Below are positions 1-7,690 of a stretch of 64,000 nt of DNA, one piece after another. The position numbers and the translations under genes are program-made. The notes under the pieces were generated by a model. The model was not told the DNA's origin. It was given only the letters and a program-made list of their open reading frames with translations, and ran no database searches. The stretch comes from Myxococcota bacterium (GTDB lineage Bacteria > Myxococcota > B64-G9), in assembly GCA_022710975.1 (NCBI GenBank), contig JAKLGA010000015.1, positions 62,001 through 126,000 on the forward strand. The letters run 5' to 3'. How positions within the stretch are numbered: the stretch's first letter is position 1; every line of letters starts with the position of its first letter.

Positions 1-247
1 TGTACAGACCGTCGGGGTCGATGGTCCCGCCCCCGGCCTCCTCGACGGAGTAGAGCACCTGGGTGTCACTCGTGCCGGCCACCGCGGCCGCGAACTGCTG
101 GGTCGCGCCCGGGGCCAGCTCGACCTCGTGCGGGGAGAGGGCCACGCGGATCCCGGCCTCGATGCCGCCGTCGCAGGCGAACACCGTCAGGGACAGCAAG
201 GACAGCAAGGATAGTAAGGATAGTAAGGACGGGCGAGCGAGGGTCAT
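1..247 (-). CDS. Lipoprotein with bacterial Ig-like domain (5' part only)
   Basis: The minus-strand reading starts at ATG 247 behind a strong AGGAGGA ribosome site and runs off the left window edge after 82 residues. The N-terminus is a lipoprotein signal: MTLARPS, a leucine/serine-rich core, then the lipobox LTVFAC with Cys at about residue 29. The mature part (VELAPGATQQFAA) has the opening pattern of bacterial Ig-like (BIG2-type) folds, common in surface adhesins and secreted proteins. The start codon overlaps the stop of the upstream PHP gene (ATGA), so the two are probably co-transcribed and translationally coupled. Function beyond surface localisation cannot be judged from the fragment. 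Confidence 0.75.
   Translation of the reverse strand, partial: MTLARPSLLSLLSLLSLLSLTVFACDGGIEAGIRVALSPHEVELAPGATQQFAAAVAGTSDTQVLYSVEEAGGGTIDPDGLY
191..230. repeat. 9-bp tandem repeat inside a signal-peptide coding region
   Basis: Four 9-bp units (two GGACAGCAA, two GGATAGTAA) followed by GGAC. On the minus strand they encode the repeated Ser-Leu-Leu core of the lipoprotein signal peptide. The unit is a multiple of three, so gain or loss of a unit changes the hydrophobic core length without a frameshift. Confidence 0.85.
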
Positions 248-1779
248 GGAGTCTCCTCCTTGCGCCCGCGACGCAGCCGCCACGGGAGCAGGCAGATGAA
301 CGCGGTCAGGCTCACGGCGCCCGGGCCCGCCGAGGCGCAGCCGCCGCCGGCCTCCTCCTCGTCGGGGGCGATCCACAGGTGGCTGGTGAGCGCCAGCGGC
401 ATGCCCTGGCCGTCCCGCACCTCCACCCGCACCCGGAGCTCGCCCTGCTCCGGGGCTTCGACCTGGAGCTCGGCCAAAAAGGGCTCGGCGTCGATGGCGC
501 GCTCCTCGCTCACCCGGCCCCCCCGCACCCAGCGCAGGACCTGGCCCTGGCCGCCCCGCACCAGGGCCGTCAGCCGCGCGGAGCCGGTCACCGTGTCGCC
601 CGCGGGCGGCGGCTGGCTGGACAGCTCGATCATGGGCCCGCCGGGCCCGCGCAGCTTGACCACGGTGCGGCCCGCGCGGATGCCCTCCAGCAGCGGCGCG
701 ACCCCCAGCCCCTCGGCGAACACCAGGGTGGTGGGCGTGCCCGGCTGGATCTCGACGCCGCCCGGCTCCGCCGGCAGCCAGTGCGCGTCGCTGCCCCCCA
801 GGGCGGCCACGTGCCGGCCCTGGGCGCACAGCCCGTCCCAGAGCTCGATGGCGCTGTCGCCCAGGACGGGCCAGGTGCCGGCGATGTCGCTGCTGCACAC
901 CTCGACCGCGTCCACCTGCGCGGCTTCGAGCGCGTGCTCCCAGGCGCAGCCCAGGCACAGCTCCCCGACGTCCAGGGTCGGGTGATTGAGGCTCAGCAGC
1001 GCGCCCTGGGCATGCACGTCCGTGGCCACCTGCTCGATGGTGCGGCCGTCCAGCCCGACCAGGTGGCTCACCCAGGCCGTGAGGCCGAGCGCGTTGGCGT
1101 GCCCCCCGTAGGTGGTCACCTCCTCGCCGGGCAGGAACAGGAAGTCCGGGTGGCGGGCCTGGGCGTCGACGATGAGCTCGAGCTGGGCCGCGTTGTTGTG
1201 GTCGGTGAGCGCCACGAAGTCGAGGCCCCGCTGGCTCCCGAACGCGGCCAGCTCGTCCAGGCTGGCCTGGCCGTCGTTGCTCTGGTTCGAGTGCACGTGG
1301 AAGTCGCCCGCGTACCAGCGCGCGGCCGGGTCGAGCACGCCCGCGGAGGCGTAGGGCGCGCGCCCGGGCTGGGCCAGCAGGGTCGGCTGGTCCCGCAGCG
1401 CGACCACCAGGCGGTAGGGTGCGGGCGCGACCTCGAGCCAGGCCGCGCCGATGATCACCCGCCAGGCGCCGGGCGTGAGCGGGCCCGTGGCGCAGCCGCG
1501 CGAGGCCGCCCGCGCGCCGGTGATGGAGGGTTCGGTCGAGGAGCCGGTCCAGCAGCGGAACCCGTCCGGGGCGAGCAGGCCGAAGTCGAGGGTGTTGCGC
1601 GCCTCCAGGCCCTGGTGCTGGACCTCGAGCTCGCCCACCCCGGCCGGCACCTCGAAGGGGAGGGCCGTGTACGTGCCCTGCTCCGCCGCCAGCGTGCCCG
1701 ACAGATCCAGCACCTGGTCGGCCCGGGCCGGCGTCGCAAGAGCCAGGACCAGCAAACCCATCGGCCCGGTTTTCGTCAT
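244..1779 (-). CDS. Secreted PHP-domain metallohydrolase with GGCASAG C-terminal anchor
   Basis: A 511-residue protein. ATG 1779 is chosen because it gives a clean signal peptide (MTKTGPMGLLVLALATPARA); further-upstream starts would precede it with non-signal sequence. A beta-rich N-terminal region is followed by a PHP metal-binding domain at about 150-400: GDFHVHSNQSNDG, ALTDHNN and LPGEEVTTYGGHANALG supply the His/Asp/Glu ligands, as in CehA/McbA-type proteins. The C-terminus is GGGCASAG (Cys481), a hydrophobic segment and an Arg/Lys tail, the layout of MYXO-CTERM anchors. It is therefore predicted to be exported and held at the surface, hydrolysing an unknown ester or phosphoester. Its stop overlaps the start of the downstream lipoprotein gene. 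Confidence 0.8.
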   Translation of the reverse strand: MTKTGPMGLLVLALATPARADQVLDLSGTLAAEQGTYTALPFEVPAGVGELEVQHQGLEARNTLDFGLLAPDGFRCWTGSSTEPSITGARAASRGCATGPLTPGAWRVIIGAAWLEVAPAPYRLVVALRDQPTLLAQPGRAPYASAGVLDPAARWYAGDFHVHSNQSNDGQASLDELAAFGSQRGLDFVALTDHNNAAQLELIVDAQARHPDFLFLPGEEVTTYGGHANALGLTAWVSHLVGLDGRTIEQVATDVHAQGALLSLNHPTLDVGELCLGCAWEHALEAAQVDAVEVCSSDIAGTWPVLGDSAIELWDGLCAQGRHVAALGGSDAHWLPAEPGGVEIQPGTPTTLVFAEGLGVAPLLEGIRAGRTVVKLRGPGGPMIELSSQPPPAGDTVTGSARLTALVRGGQGQVLRWVRGGRVSEERAIDAEPFLAELQVEAPEQGELRVRVEVRDGQGMPLALTSHLWIAPDEEEAGGGCASAGPGAVSLTAFICLLPWRLRRGRKEETP

Positions 1780-1842
1780 GCCCTGGTACCTCTCGGGACA
1801 CCAAGGTAACATGTTCTGGCCCTCCTTGGAGGGGGCGACCGC

Positions 1843-2235
1843 ATGGACGCCTACTTCATCCTGTACGTCGAGGATCAGCGCAGGAGCGCGGCCTTCTACC
1901 GGGCCGTGCTCGGGCGCGCGCCCCGGCTGGACGTGCCGGGCATGACCGAGTTTCAGCTCGGGGCTGACAGCGTGCTCGGGCTCATGCCCGCGGCCGGCAT
2001 CCGCCGCCTGCTCGGCCCGGCGCTCCCGGACCCGGACGGGGCCCGGGGCGTCCCCCGCGCGGAGCTGTACCTCCTGGTGGACGACCCGGGGGCGTGCCAC
2101 GCGCGGGCGCTCGGCCAGGGGGCGCGGGAGCTGAGCGGGCTCGCGCCGCGCGACTGGGGCCACGAGGCGGCCTACAGCCTCGACCCCGACGGGCACGTGC
2201 TGGCCTTCGCCCGGGAGCGGCCCGCCGGCGAGTAG
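1843..2235 (+). CDS. VOC (glyoxalase/bleomycin-resistance fold) family protein
   Basis: A 130-residue single-module VOC protein. It begins MDAYFILYVEDQRRSAAFYR, the usual opening beta-alpha unit, and ends with the family pattern YSLDPDGHVLAFA, where a metal-ligand Glu/His often sits. VOC proteins are cytosolic lyases, dioxygenases or antibiotic-binding proteins, and the substrate cannot be inferred here. The ribosome site GGAGGGGG is the right arm of an inverted repeat (CCCTCC-TT-GGAGGG, 1820-1833), so it could be partly sequestered in the leader. The gene is divergent from the PHP gene and is followed by an intrinsic terminator, so it is probably monocistronic. Confidence 0.85.
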   Translation: MDAYFILYVEDQRRSAAFYRAVLGRAPRLDVPGMTEFQLGADSVLGLMPAAGIRRLLGPALPDPDGARGVPRAELYLLVDDPGACHARALGQGARELSGLAPRDWGHEAAYSLDPDGHVLAFARERPAGE

Positions 2236-2240
2236 GTCTT

Positions 2241-2270
2241 GCCTCGTGCCGGCCGACGAGGCTATTTCTT
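2241..2270 (+). terminator. Intrinsic terminator after the VOC gene
   Basis: A perfect 7-bp stem GCCTCGT (2241-2247) / ACGAGGC (2256-2262) with an 8-nt loop is followed directly by TATTTCTT. It lies 6 nt after the VOC stop and separates that gene from the molybdenum hydroxylase operon. Confidence 0.8.
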
Positions 2271-2310
2271 CGGGTGTCCCGAGGTTCGCTGATTCCCCAG
2301 GAGGGCTGGC

Positions 2311-2940
2311 ATGGCCAAGGCGGTGAAGGGTTCGAGGACTGCGAAGAAGAAGACGACCACGAAGACGCCGGTGCGGCGGCCCGGGGTCAAGCGGGCCAAG
2401 GCCCCGGCCCGGAGGGAGCCGGCCGCGCGGCGGTGGATCGAGCTGCGAGTGAACGGCCGGGTCCACGCCCTCGAGGTCGGGCGCGATCTCCAGCCGAGCA
2501 CCACCCTGGCGGTCCTGCTGCGCGAGCGGCTCGGCTTCACCGGGCTCAAGATCGCCTGCGACGAGGGCGCCTGCGGCGGCTGCACGGTGCTGCTCGACGG
2601 CCAGGCGGTGCTGTCCTGCATGCTGCTCGCGGTCGAGGCCCACGGGCACGAGATCGTGACCGTCGAGGGGCTGCCCGCGGACGACCCGGTCATCCAGGCC
2701 TTCGCCGAGCAGAGCGAGCCGGGCCACGGCACGGCGCTCCAGTGCGGCTACTGCACCCCGGGCTTCGTGATGACCGCCCGGGCGCTGCTCGACGAGAACC
2801 CCGCCCCCAGCCTGGCCGAGGTCAAGGAGGCGCTGGGCGGGAACATCTGCCGCTGCGGCTGCTACCAGGGCATCGCCCAGGCGGTGCTGCACGCGGCCGA
2901 GAAGCTCGCCGCCCGCAGGGCCCAGGGGGTGAAGTCGTGA
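2311..2940 (+). CDS. Molybdenum hydroxylase, 2Fe-2S subunit (CoxS/XdhC-type)
   Basis: A 209-residue iron-sulfur subunit of the xanthine dehydrogenase/CO dehydrogenase superfamily. Residues ~1-40 are a Lys/Arg/Ala-rich extension (AKKKTTTKTPVRR) not usual for the family. A plant-ferredoxin-like domain follows with CDEGACGGCTVLLDGQAVLSC, then the second [2Fe-2S] domain with CGYCTPGF and CRCGCY, the eight cysteines binding two clusters. It passes electrons from the molybdenum subunit to the FAD subunit encoded downstream. Start ATG 2311 has an AGGAGGG site. The stop overlaps the next start (GTGA), indicating an operon. The substrate is unknown. Confidence 0.9.
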   Translation: MAKAVKGSRTAKKKTTTKTPVRRPGVKRAKAPARREPAARRWIELRVNGRVHALEVGRDLQPSTTLAVLLRERLGFTGLKIACDEGACGGCTVLLDGQAVLSCMLLAVEAHGHEIVTVEGLPADDPVIQAFAEQSEPGHGTALQCGYCTPGFVMTARALLDENPAPSLAEVKEALGGNICRCGCYQGIAQAVLHAAEKLAARRAQGVKS

Positions 2941-5297
2941 AGAAGCCCTTCACCCCGCGCGTCCGCCGCAAGCACGTCGGCGGCTACCGGCCGCGCATCG
3001 ACGGCGCGGAGAAGGCCGCGGGCAAGGCCCGCTACATCGACGATCTGACCACCCCGCTCCACATCCCCGGGCTGGCCTACGCCAAGGTGCTGCGCAGCCC
3101 CTACCCGCGCGCCCGCATCCGGCGGCTGGACACCCGCAAGGCCGCGGCCCTGCCCGGGGTGCTCGGCGTCCTGACCTACCAGGATCCCGAGGTGGCCGCC
3201 CTCAAGCCCACCAGCGCCGGCTGGACCGACGGCGTGGACACGGTCTCCTACGACAAGATGATGTGGGGCGCCTTCAGGGACCGGCGGGTGCTGGGCGACT
3301 ACGCGTGCTGGGCGGGGGACGAGGTCGGGGCGGTCGTGGCCGCCGAGAGCGAGCAGCTGGCCGAGCAGGCCCTCCGCCTGCTCGAGGTCGACTGGGAGAA
3401 GCTACCCTTCGTGCTCGAGCCCGAGGAGGCCATGCGGCCCGGCGCCCCGGTGCTCCACCCCGAGATCGCCCCCACCAACGTGCTGCCCGCGGACCCGGTC
3501 GGCGGGCCCGACGTGTTCGTGGTGAAGGGCGACGCCGAGGCGGAGCTGGCGCGCGCCGAGGTGGTGGTCGAGGGTAGCTGCGCGCACCACAACGCCACCC
3601 AGTGCTCGCTGGATCCCTGGTGCTGCGTGGTCGAGTGGACCGACGCGCTGCTCACGGTCTGGTCCAACGCCTACGAGGCCGACCAGACCCGTACGCACCT
3701 GAGCGAGATGCTCGGGCTGCCGCTGCACAAGGTGCGCGTGGTGAGCCCCTACGTGGGCGGCCAGTTCGGGCGCGGGGACACGGGCGACCAGCCCTTCTTC
3801 CTGTTCACCGCGCTCTTGGCCCGCAAGGTCGGGCGGCCGGTCAAGTTCAAGCACACCCGCCGGGAGAGCTTCCACGACGGGCGCCAGCCGGCCGTCTTCC
3901 ACGCCCGGGTGGGCGCCCGGCGGGACGGCACCATCACCGCCATGACCTTCGAGTCCCTGGGCAACGCCGGGGCGCACGCCGACCACACCATGTTCGCCCT
4001 GAAGTTCGCCCCGCTCGAGGTGGCCGAGGTGGCCTTCGCCCACATCCCCCACATCCGCATCGGCTCGCGCGCGGTGTACACCGACAAGATGCCGGCCTGC
4101 ATGATGCGGGGGGTAGGCAACTCCCAGTTCAACCTGTCGCTCGGGCACATGCTCGATCTCCTGGCCGAGCGGCTGGGGGTGGATCCCGTCGAGCTGGCGC
4201 TCAAGAACTTCGGGCACGAGTGGGAGGGGCTGCCCAACCGGAGCCTCACGGCCGTGCTGCGCGCGGGCGCGGAGCGCCTGGGCTGGCGCGAGAAGCGCCA
4301 CGCCCCGGGCCAGGGCCCGGCCTTCGAGGGCACCAAGAAGCGCGGGGTGGGCTTCTCCTTCCACCCGGCCTGGCACGCCGAGTGGCAGGAGGTGCGGCGC
4401 GGCGAGGTGCAGGTGGCGCTCACCCTGAACCCGGACTGCACGGTCAACCTGGACGCGGCCTCGGTCGAGACCGGCACCGGCTCCAACACCTGCAACGTGC
4501 TGGGCTGCGCCGAGGCGCTGGCCTGCCTGGGGATCGGCCCCGCGGACATCCGCTGGGAGCCGGTCGTGGACACCCAGGTGAACGTGAAGGACTGCGTGCA
4601 GACCGACAGCGCCGTCGCCTTCCTGCAGTCGGAGGTCCTGGCGGTGGCCGCCGGAGAGCTCCGGCAGAGGCTGTGCGAGCGGGCCGCGCCGGCGCTCGGC
4701 CGGCCCGCGGCCGAGCTGGAGGTGGTCGACGGGCGCGTGCGCGTGCGCGCCGAGCCCGCCCGGGGGGTGGCCGTGCGCGAGCTGCTGCGCCGGGCTCCGC
4801 TGACGCCGATCCGCGTGCACTCCAGCCGCCCGCCGCTGGCCGAGAAGACGGGCGTGCCCTTCATCGCCACCTTCGCCGAGGTCGAGGTGGACACCGCCAC
4901 CGGGCGCACCCAGGTGCTCCGGCTGGTGGTGGTCAACGACTGCGGCACGGTCATGTACGCCTCGGGCGCCGAGGCGCAGCAGATCGGCGGCCAGTGCATG
5001 GGCATGGGCGAGGCGCTGACCGAGGAGATCATCTACGATCGGGCCACGGGCGTCCCCCTCAACTTCAACTGGATCGACTACAAGATCCCCACCCTGGCCG
5101 ACATGCCCGACATCGAGCCGGTGCTGCTCGAGGTCTGGCGGGGCGGCGGGGAGTACGGCGCCTGCGGCATCGGCGAGGGCACCGTGACCTGCGCCCCGCG
5201 CGCCATCCTGAACGCCATCCACAACGCCATCGGCAAGCGCCTCGACGCCATCCCGGTCAAGCCGGAGAAGGTGCTGGCCGCGCTGGGCAAGGCGTGA
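2937..5297 (+). CDS. Molybdenum hydroxylase, molybdopterin-binding large subunit
   Basis: GTG 2937 overlaps the preceding stop and gives 786 residues, the normal size for this subunit. The N-terminal a/b-hammerhead region (RIDGAEKAAGKARYIDDL) precedes the Mo-cofactor domains. Visible family motifs include GGQFGRGD (cofactor loop), RGVGNSQF, and near the C-terminus GIGEGTVTCAPRAILNAI, whose Glu is the conserved catalytic base. The family hydroxylates N-heterocycles, aldehydes or aromatic thioesters using water-derived oxygen. Together with the 2Fe-2S subunit and the flavoprotein it forms a three-subunit enzyme. There are too few substrate-specific residues to choose between purine, nicotinate or aromatic-CoA substrates. 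Confidence 0.9.
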   Translation: MKKPFTPRVRRKHVGGYRPRIDGAEKAAGKARYIDDLTTPLHIPGLAYAKVLRSPYPRARIRRLDTRKAAALPGVLGVLTYQDPEVAALKPTSAGWTDGVDTVSYDKMMWGAFRDRRVLGDYACWAGDEVGAVVAAESEQLAEQALRLLEVDWEKLPFVLEPEEAMRPGAPVLHPEIAPTNVLPADPVGGPDVFVVKGDAEAELARAEVVVEGSCAHHNATQCSLDPWCCVVEWTDALLTVWSNAYEADQTRTHLSEMLGLPLHKVRVVSPYVGGQFGRGDTGDQPFFLFTALLARKVGRPVKFKHTRRESFHDGRQPAVFHARVGARRDGTITAMTFESLGNAGAHADHTMFALKFAPLEVAEVAFAHIPHIRIGSRAVYTDKMPACMMRGVGNSQFNLSLGHMLDLLAERLGVDPVELALKNFGHEWEGLPNRSLTAVLRAGAERLGWREKRHAPGQGPAFEGTKKRGVGFSFHPAWHAEWQEVRRGEVQVALTLNPDCTVNLDAASVETGTGSNTCNVLGCAEALACLGIGPADIRWEPVVDTQVNVKDCVQTDSAVAFLQSEVLAVAAGELRQRLCERAAPALGRPAAELEVVDGRVRVRAEPARGVAVRELLRRAPLTPIRVHSSRPPLAEKTGVPFIATFAEVEVDTATGRTQVLRLVVVNDCGTVMYASGAEAQQIGGQCMGMGEALTEEIIYDRATGVPLNFNWIDYKIPTLADMPDIEPVLLEVWRGGGEYGACGIGEGTVTCAPRAILNAIHNAIGKRLDAIPVKPEKVLAALGKA

Positions 5298-5306
5298 GGT
5301 GCAGCC

Positions 5307-7682
5307 ATGGCACTGCGACCCATCGAACACGTGGCGGCCTCCTCGCTGGAGGAGGTGAGCGCGCTGCTCGCCCGGCACCGGCAGGGCGCCGCGCTCGTCG
5401 CCGGCGGCACGGATCTGCTCGGCTCCCTGAAGGACGGCGTGCGGCCCAGCCATCCCGGGCTGCTCGTCGACCTGAAGCCCGTGGCGGAGCTGCGCTTCAT
5501 CCGGGCGGACCGGCGGGGCCTGCGCCTCGGCGCGCTGACCACGCTCTCGGAGCTCGTCCGCCACCCGGAGGTGCGCGAGCGCTGGCCGCTGCTGGCCGAG
5601 GCCGCCCGGGTGGTGGCCTCCTGGCAGATCCGCAACATGGGCACCGTGGGCGGCAACCTGTGCCAGGAGCCGCGCTGCTGGTACTACCGCGCGCCCGAGA
5701 ACCAGTTCCACTGCCTGCGCAAGGGCGGCGAGAAGTGCAACGCGCTGCTGGGCGAGAACCGCTACCACTCGATCTTCGGCGGCGCGCGCGCCTGCCTGCC
5801 CGGCTGCGCGGCGGGCTGCCCGGCCCACGTGCCCATCCCCTCCTACCTGGCCGAGATCCGCGCCGGCGAGCTCGACCGGGCGGCCCGGCTGGTGCTGGCC
5901 CGCAACCCCATGCCGGCCATCACCGGGCGGGTGTGCCCGCACCGCTGCGAGCAGGGCTGCAACCGGCGCGACCTCGACGAGGCCGTGTCCACCCGGGCCA
6001 TCGAGCGCCACCTGGGCGACCACGTGCTGGCGCACGCGGCCCGCTTCCTGAAGAAGCCCGGGCGGGAGACCCGCAAGCGCGTGGCGGTGATCGGCGCGGG
6101 ACCGGCCGGCCTGAGCGCGGCCTACTACCTGCGCCAGGCCGGGCACCGGGTGACCGTCTTCGACCGGAACCCCGAGGCCGGGGGCATGCTGCGCTACTGC
6201 ATCCCGGCCTACCGGCTGCCCCGGGCGGTGCTGGCCCGGCAGGTCGAGGCCCTCGCCCGCACGGGCATCGAGTTCCGCCTGGGCGCCGAGGTCGGCCGGG
6301 GGAAGCTCAGCCTGGCCGCGCTCCGCCGCGCTCACCAGGCGGTCTTCCTGGCCAGCGGCGGCTGGCGCCAGAAGCGCCTGGGGCTCGAGCAGGAGGAGCT
6401 GCTGGGCTCGGGCCTGGACTTCCTGGTGGCCGCGCGGGGCGACAGCCCGCCCACCCCGGGCCAGCGCGTGCTGGTCATCGGCGGTGGCAACGTGGCCGTG
6501 GACGTGGCCATCACCGCCAGGCGGCTGGGCGCCGCGCGGGTCAGCATGGCCTGCCTGGAGGCGCGCGAGGCGATGCCCGCCTTCCCCGAGGACCTCGCCC
6601 AGGCGCTGGAGGAGGGCATCGAGCTGCTGCCCTCCTGGGGCCCGGCCAGGGTGCTCACCCGCGGGGGCAGGGCCGTGGGGCTGGAGCTGCAGCGCTGCAC
6701 CTCGGTGTTCGACGACGAGGGCCACTTCCGGCCGAGCTTCGATCCGGCCGATCGGCGCACGCTCGAGGCCGACCAGATCCTGGTGGCCATCGGCCAGGGC
6801 GCGGAGCTCGGGTACGCCGGGCGCGCCCTGGGCACCGCGCGCGGGCTCGTGGTGGTGGACCCGGACACCCAGGCCACCAACCTGCCCGGCGTGTACGCGG
6901 GCGGCGACGCGGTGTCGGGACCGGCCTCGGTGGTCGAGGCCCTGGCCGCCGGCCGGCGCGCGGCCCTGGCGATCGATCTCGCCCTGGGCGGCAAGCCCGC
7001 ATCGGCCGAGCTGGACGAGGGCGCGGTGAGGGTGAACCCCGGGGCGCTGGCCCGGCCCACCCGGGCGGTGCCCGGGACCTGCGCGCCCGGAGCGCGCTCC
7101 CTGGGCGGGGAGGACGTGGCCACCCTCGCGCTCGAGGCCGTGCAGGCCGAGGCCGGCCGCTGCGTGAACTGTGGCTGCGTGGCGGTCAACGCCTCCGATC
7201 TGGCCCCGGCCCTGGTCGCCCTGGGGGCCCGCGTGCAGACCACCCGGCGCAGCCTCGCGGCCGAGGACTTCTTCGCCGCCGGGCTGCTGCGCACCACCGC
7301 GCTCGCGCCGGACGAGCTGGTGACCGAGGTGAGCGTGCCCGCGCAGGCGCCGGGCAGCGTCCAGGGCTACCTCAAGTTCCGCATCCGCAACGCCATCGAC
7401 TTCCCCATCGTGGGCCTGGCCAGCGTGCTGTCGCTCGAGGGCGCCCGGGTGCGGCGCGCCCGCCTGGCCCTGGGCGCGGTGGCGCCGGTGCCGCGCCGGC
7501 TCTCCGAGGTGGAGGAGTTCCTCGAGGGCAAGCTGCTGGACGAGGCCACCGCCGAGGCGGCCGCGGCGCTGGCCGTGCGGGACGCGGCCCCGCTGGCCGG
7601 GAACGGCTTCAAGGTGCAGATCGTCCGCGCGCTGCTGAAGAAGGCGCTGCTCGCCGCCGCCGGGGGACGCGTGGCCCCCTGA
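5307..7682 (+). CDS. Molybdenum hydroxylase FAD subunit with nested GltD-like NAD(P)H oxidoreductase
   Basis: A 791-residue protein of unusual build. Residues ~1-155 are the first half of the FAD-binding subunit (VAGGTDLLGSLK, IRNMGTVGGNLCQEPRC). Just after HSIFGG the sequence switches to a GltD-like module, ~160-610: Fer4-type cysteines (CLPGCAAGCP, CPHRCEQGC), a first Rossmann site VIGAGPAGLSAAYYL, a second VIGGGNVAVDVAI and the flavin motif GGDAVSGPASVVEA. It then returns to the FAD subunit at CVNCGCVAVNASDLAPALVALG and finishes with the usual C-terminal domain. In ordinary homologues the flanking parts are contiguous. The insertion probably couples the hydroxylase to NAD(P)H and extra Fe-S centres. 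It is 9 nt downstream of the Mo subunit. Confidence 0.88.
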   Translation: MALRPIEHVAASSLEEVSALLARHRQGAALVAGGTDLLGSLKDGVRPSHPGLLVDLKPVAELRFIRADRRGLRLGALTTLSELVRHPEVRERWPLLAEAARVVASWQIRNMGTVGGNLCQEPRCWYYRAPENQFHCLRKGGEKCNALLGENRYHSIFGGARACLPGCAAGCPAHVPIPSYLAEIRAGELDRAARLVLARNPMPAITGRVCPHRCEQGCNRRDLDEAVSTRAIERHLGDHVLAHAARFLKKPGRETRKRVAVIGAGPAGLSAAYYLRQAGHRVTVFDRNPEAGGMLRYCIPAYRLPRAVLARQVEALARTGIEFRLGAEVGRGKLSLAALRRAHQAVFLASGGWRQKRLGLEQEELLGSGLDFLVAARGDSPPTPGQRVLVIGGGNVAVDVAITARRLGAARVSMACLEAREAMPAFPEDLAQALEEGIELLPSWGPARVLTRGGRAVGLELQRCTSVFDDEGHFRPSFDPADRRTLEADQILVAIGQGAELGYAGRALGTARGLVVVDPDTQATNLPGVYAGGDAVSGPASVVEALAAGRRAALAIDLALGGKPASAELDEGAVRVNPGALARPTRAVPGTCAPGARSLGGEDVATLALEAVQAEAGRCVNCGCVAVNASDLAPALVALGARVQTTRRSLAAEDFFAAGLLRTTALAPDELVTEVSVPAQAPGSVQGYLKFRIRNAIDFPIVGLASVLSLEGARVRRARLALGAVAPVPRRLSEVEEFLEGKLLDEATAEAAAALAVRDAAPLAGNGFKVQIVRALLKKALLAAAGGRVAP

Positions 7683-7690
7683 GCTCGCCC

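Noticed and set aside
2305-2320. Sigma-54-like TGGCATGGCCAAGGGC-type string at the start of the 2Fe-2S subunit gene
   Set aside because: GG and GC fall at the right distance, but there is no TTGC box and it spans the start codon. It shows that the weaker fni match needs experimental support.
3402-6725. 1107-codon open frame on the minus strand opposite the molybdenum hydroxylase genes
   Set aside because: High-GC shadow frame. The plus-strand proteins carry complete family motifs; the antisense product is low-complexity His/Ala/Gly-rich sequence.
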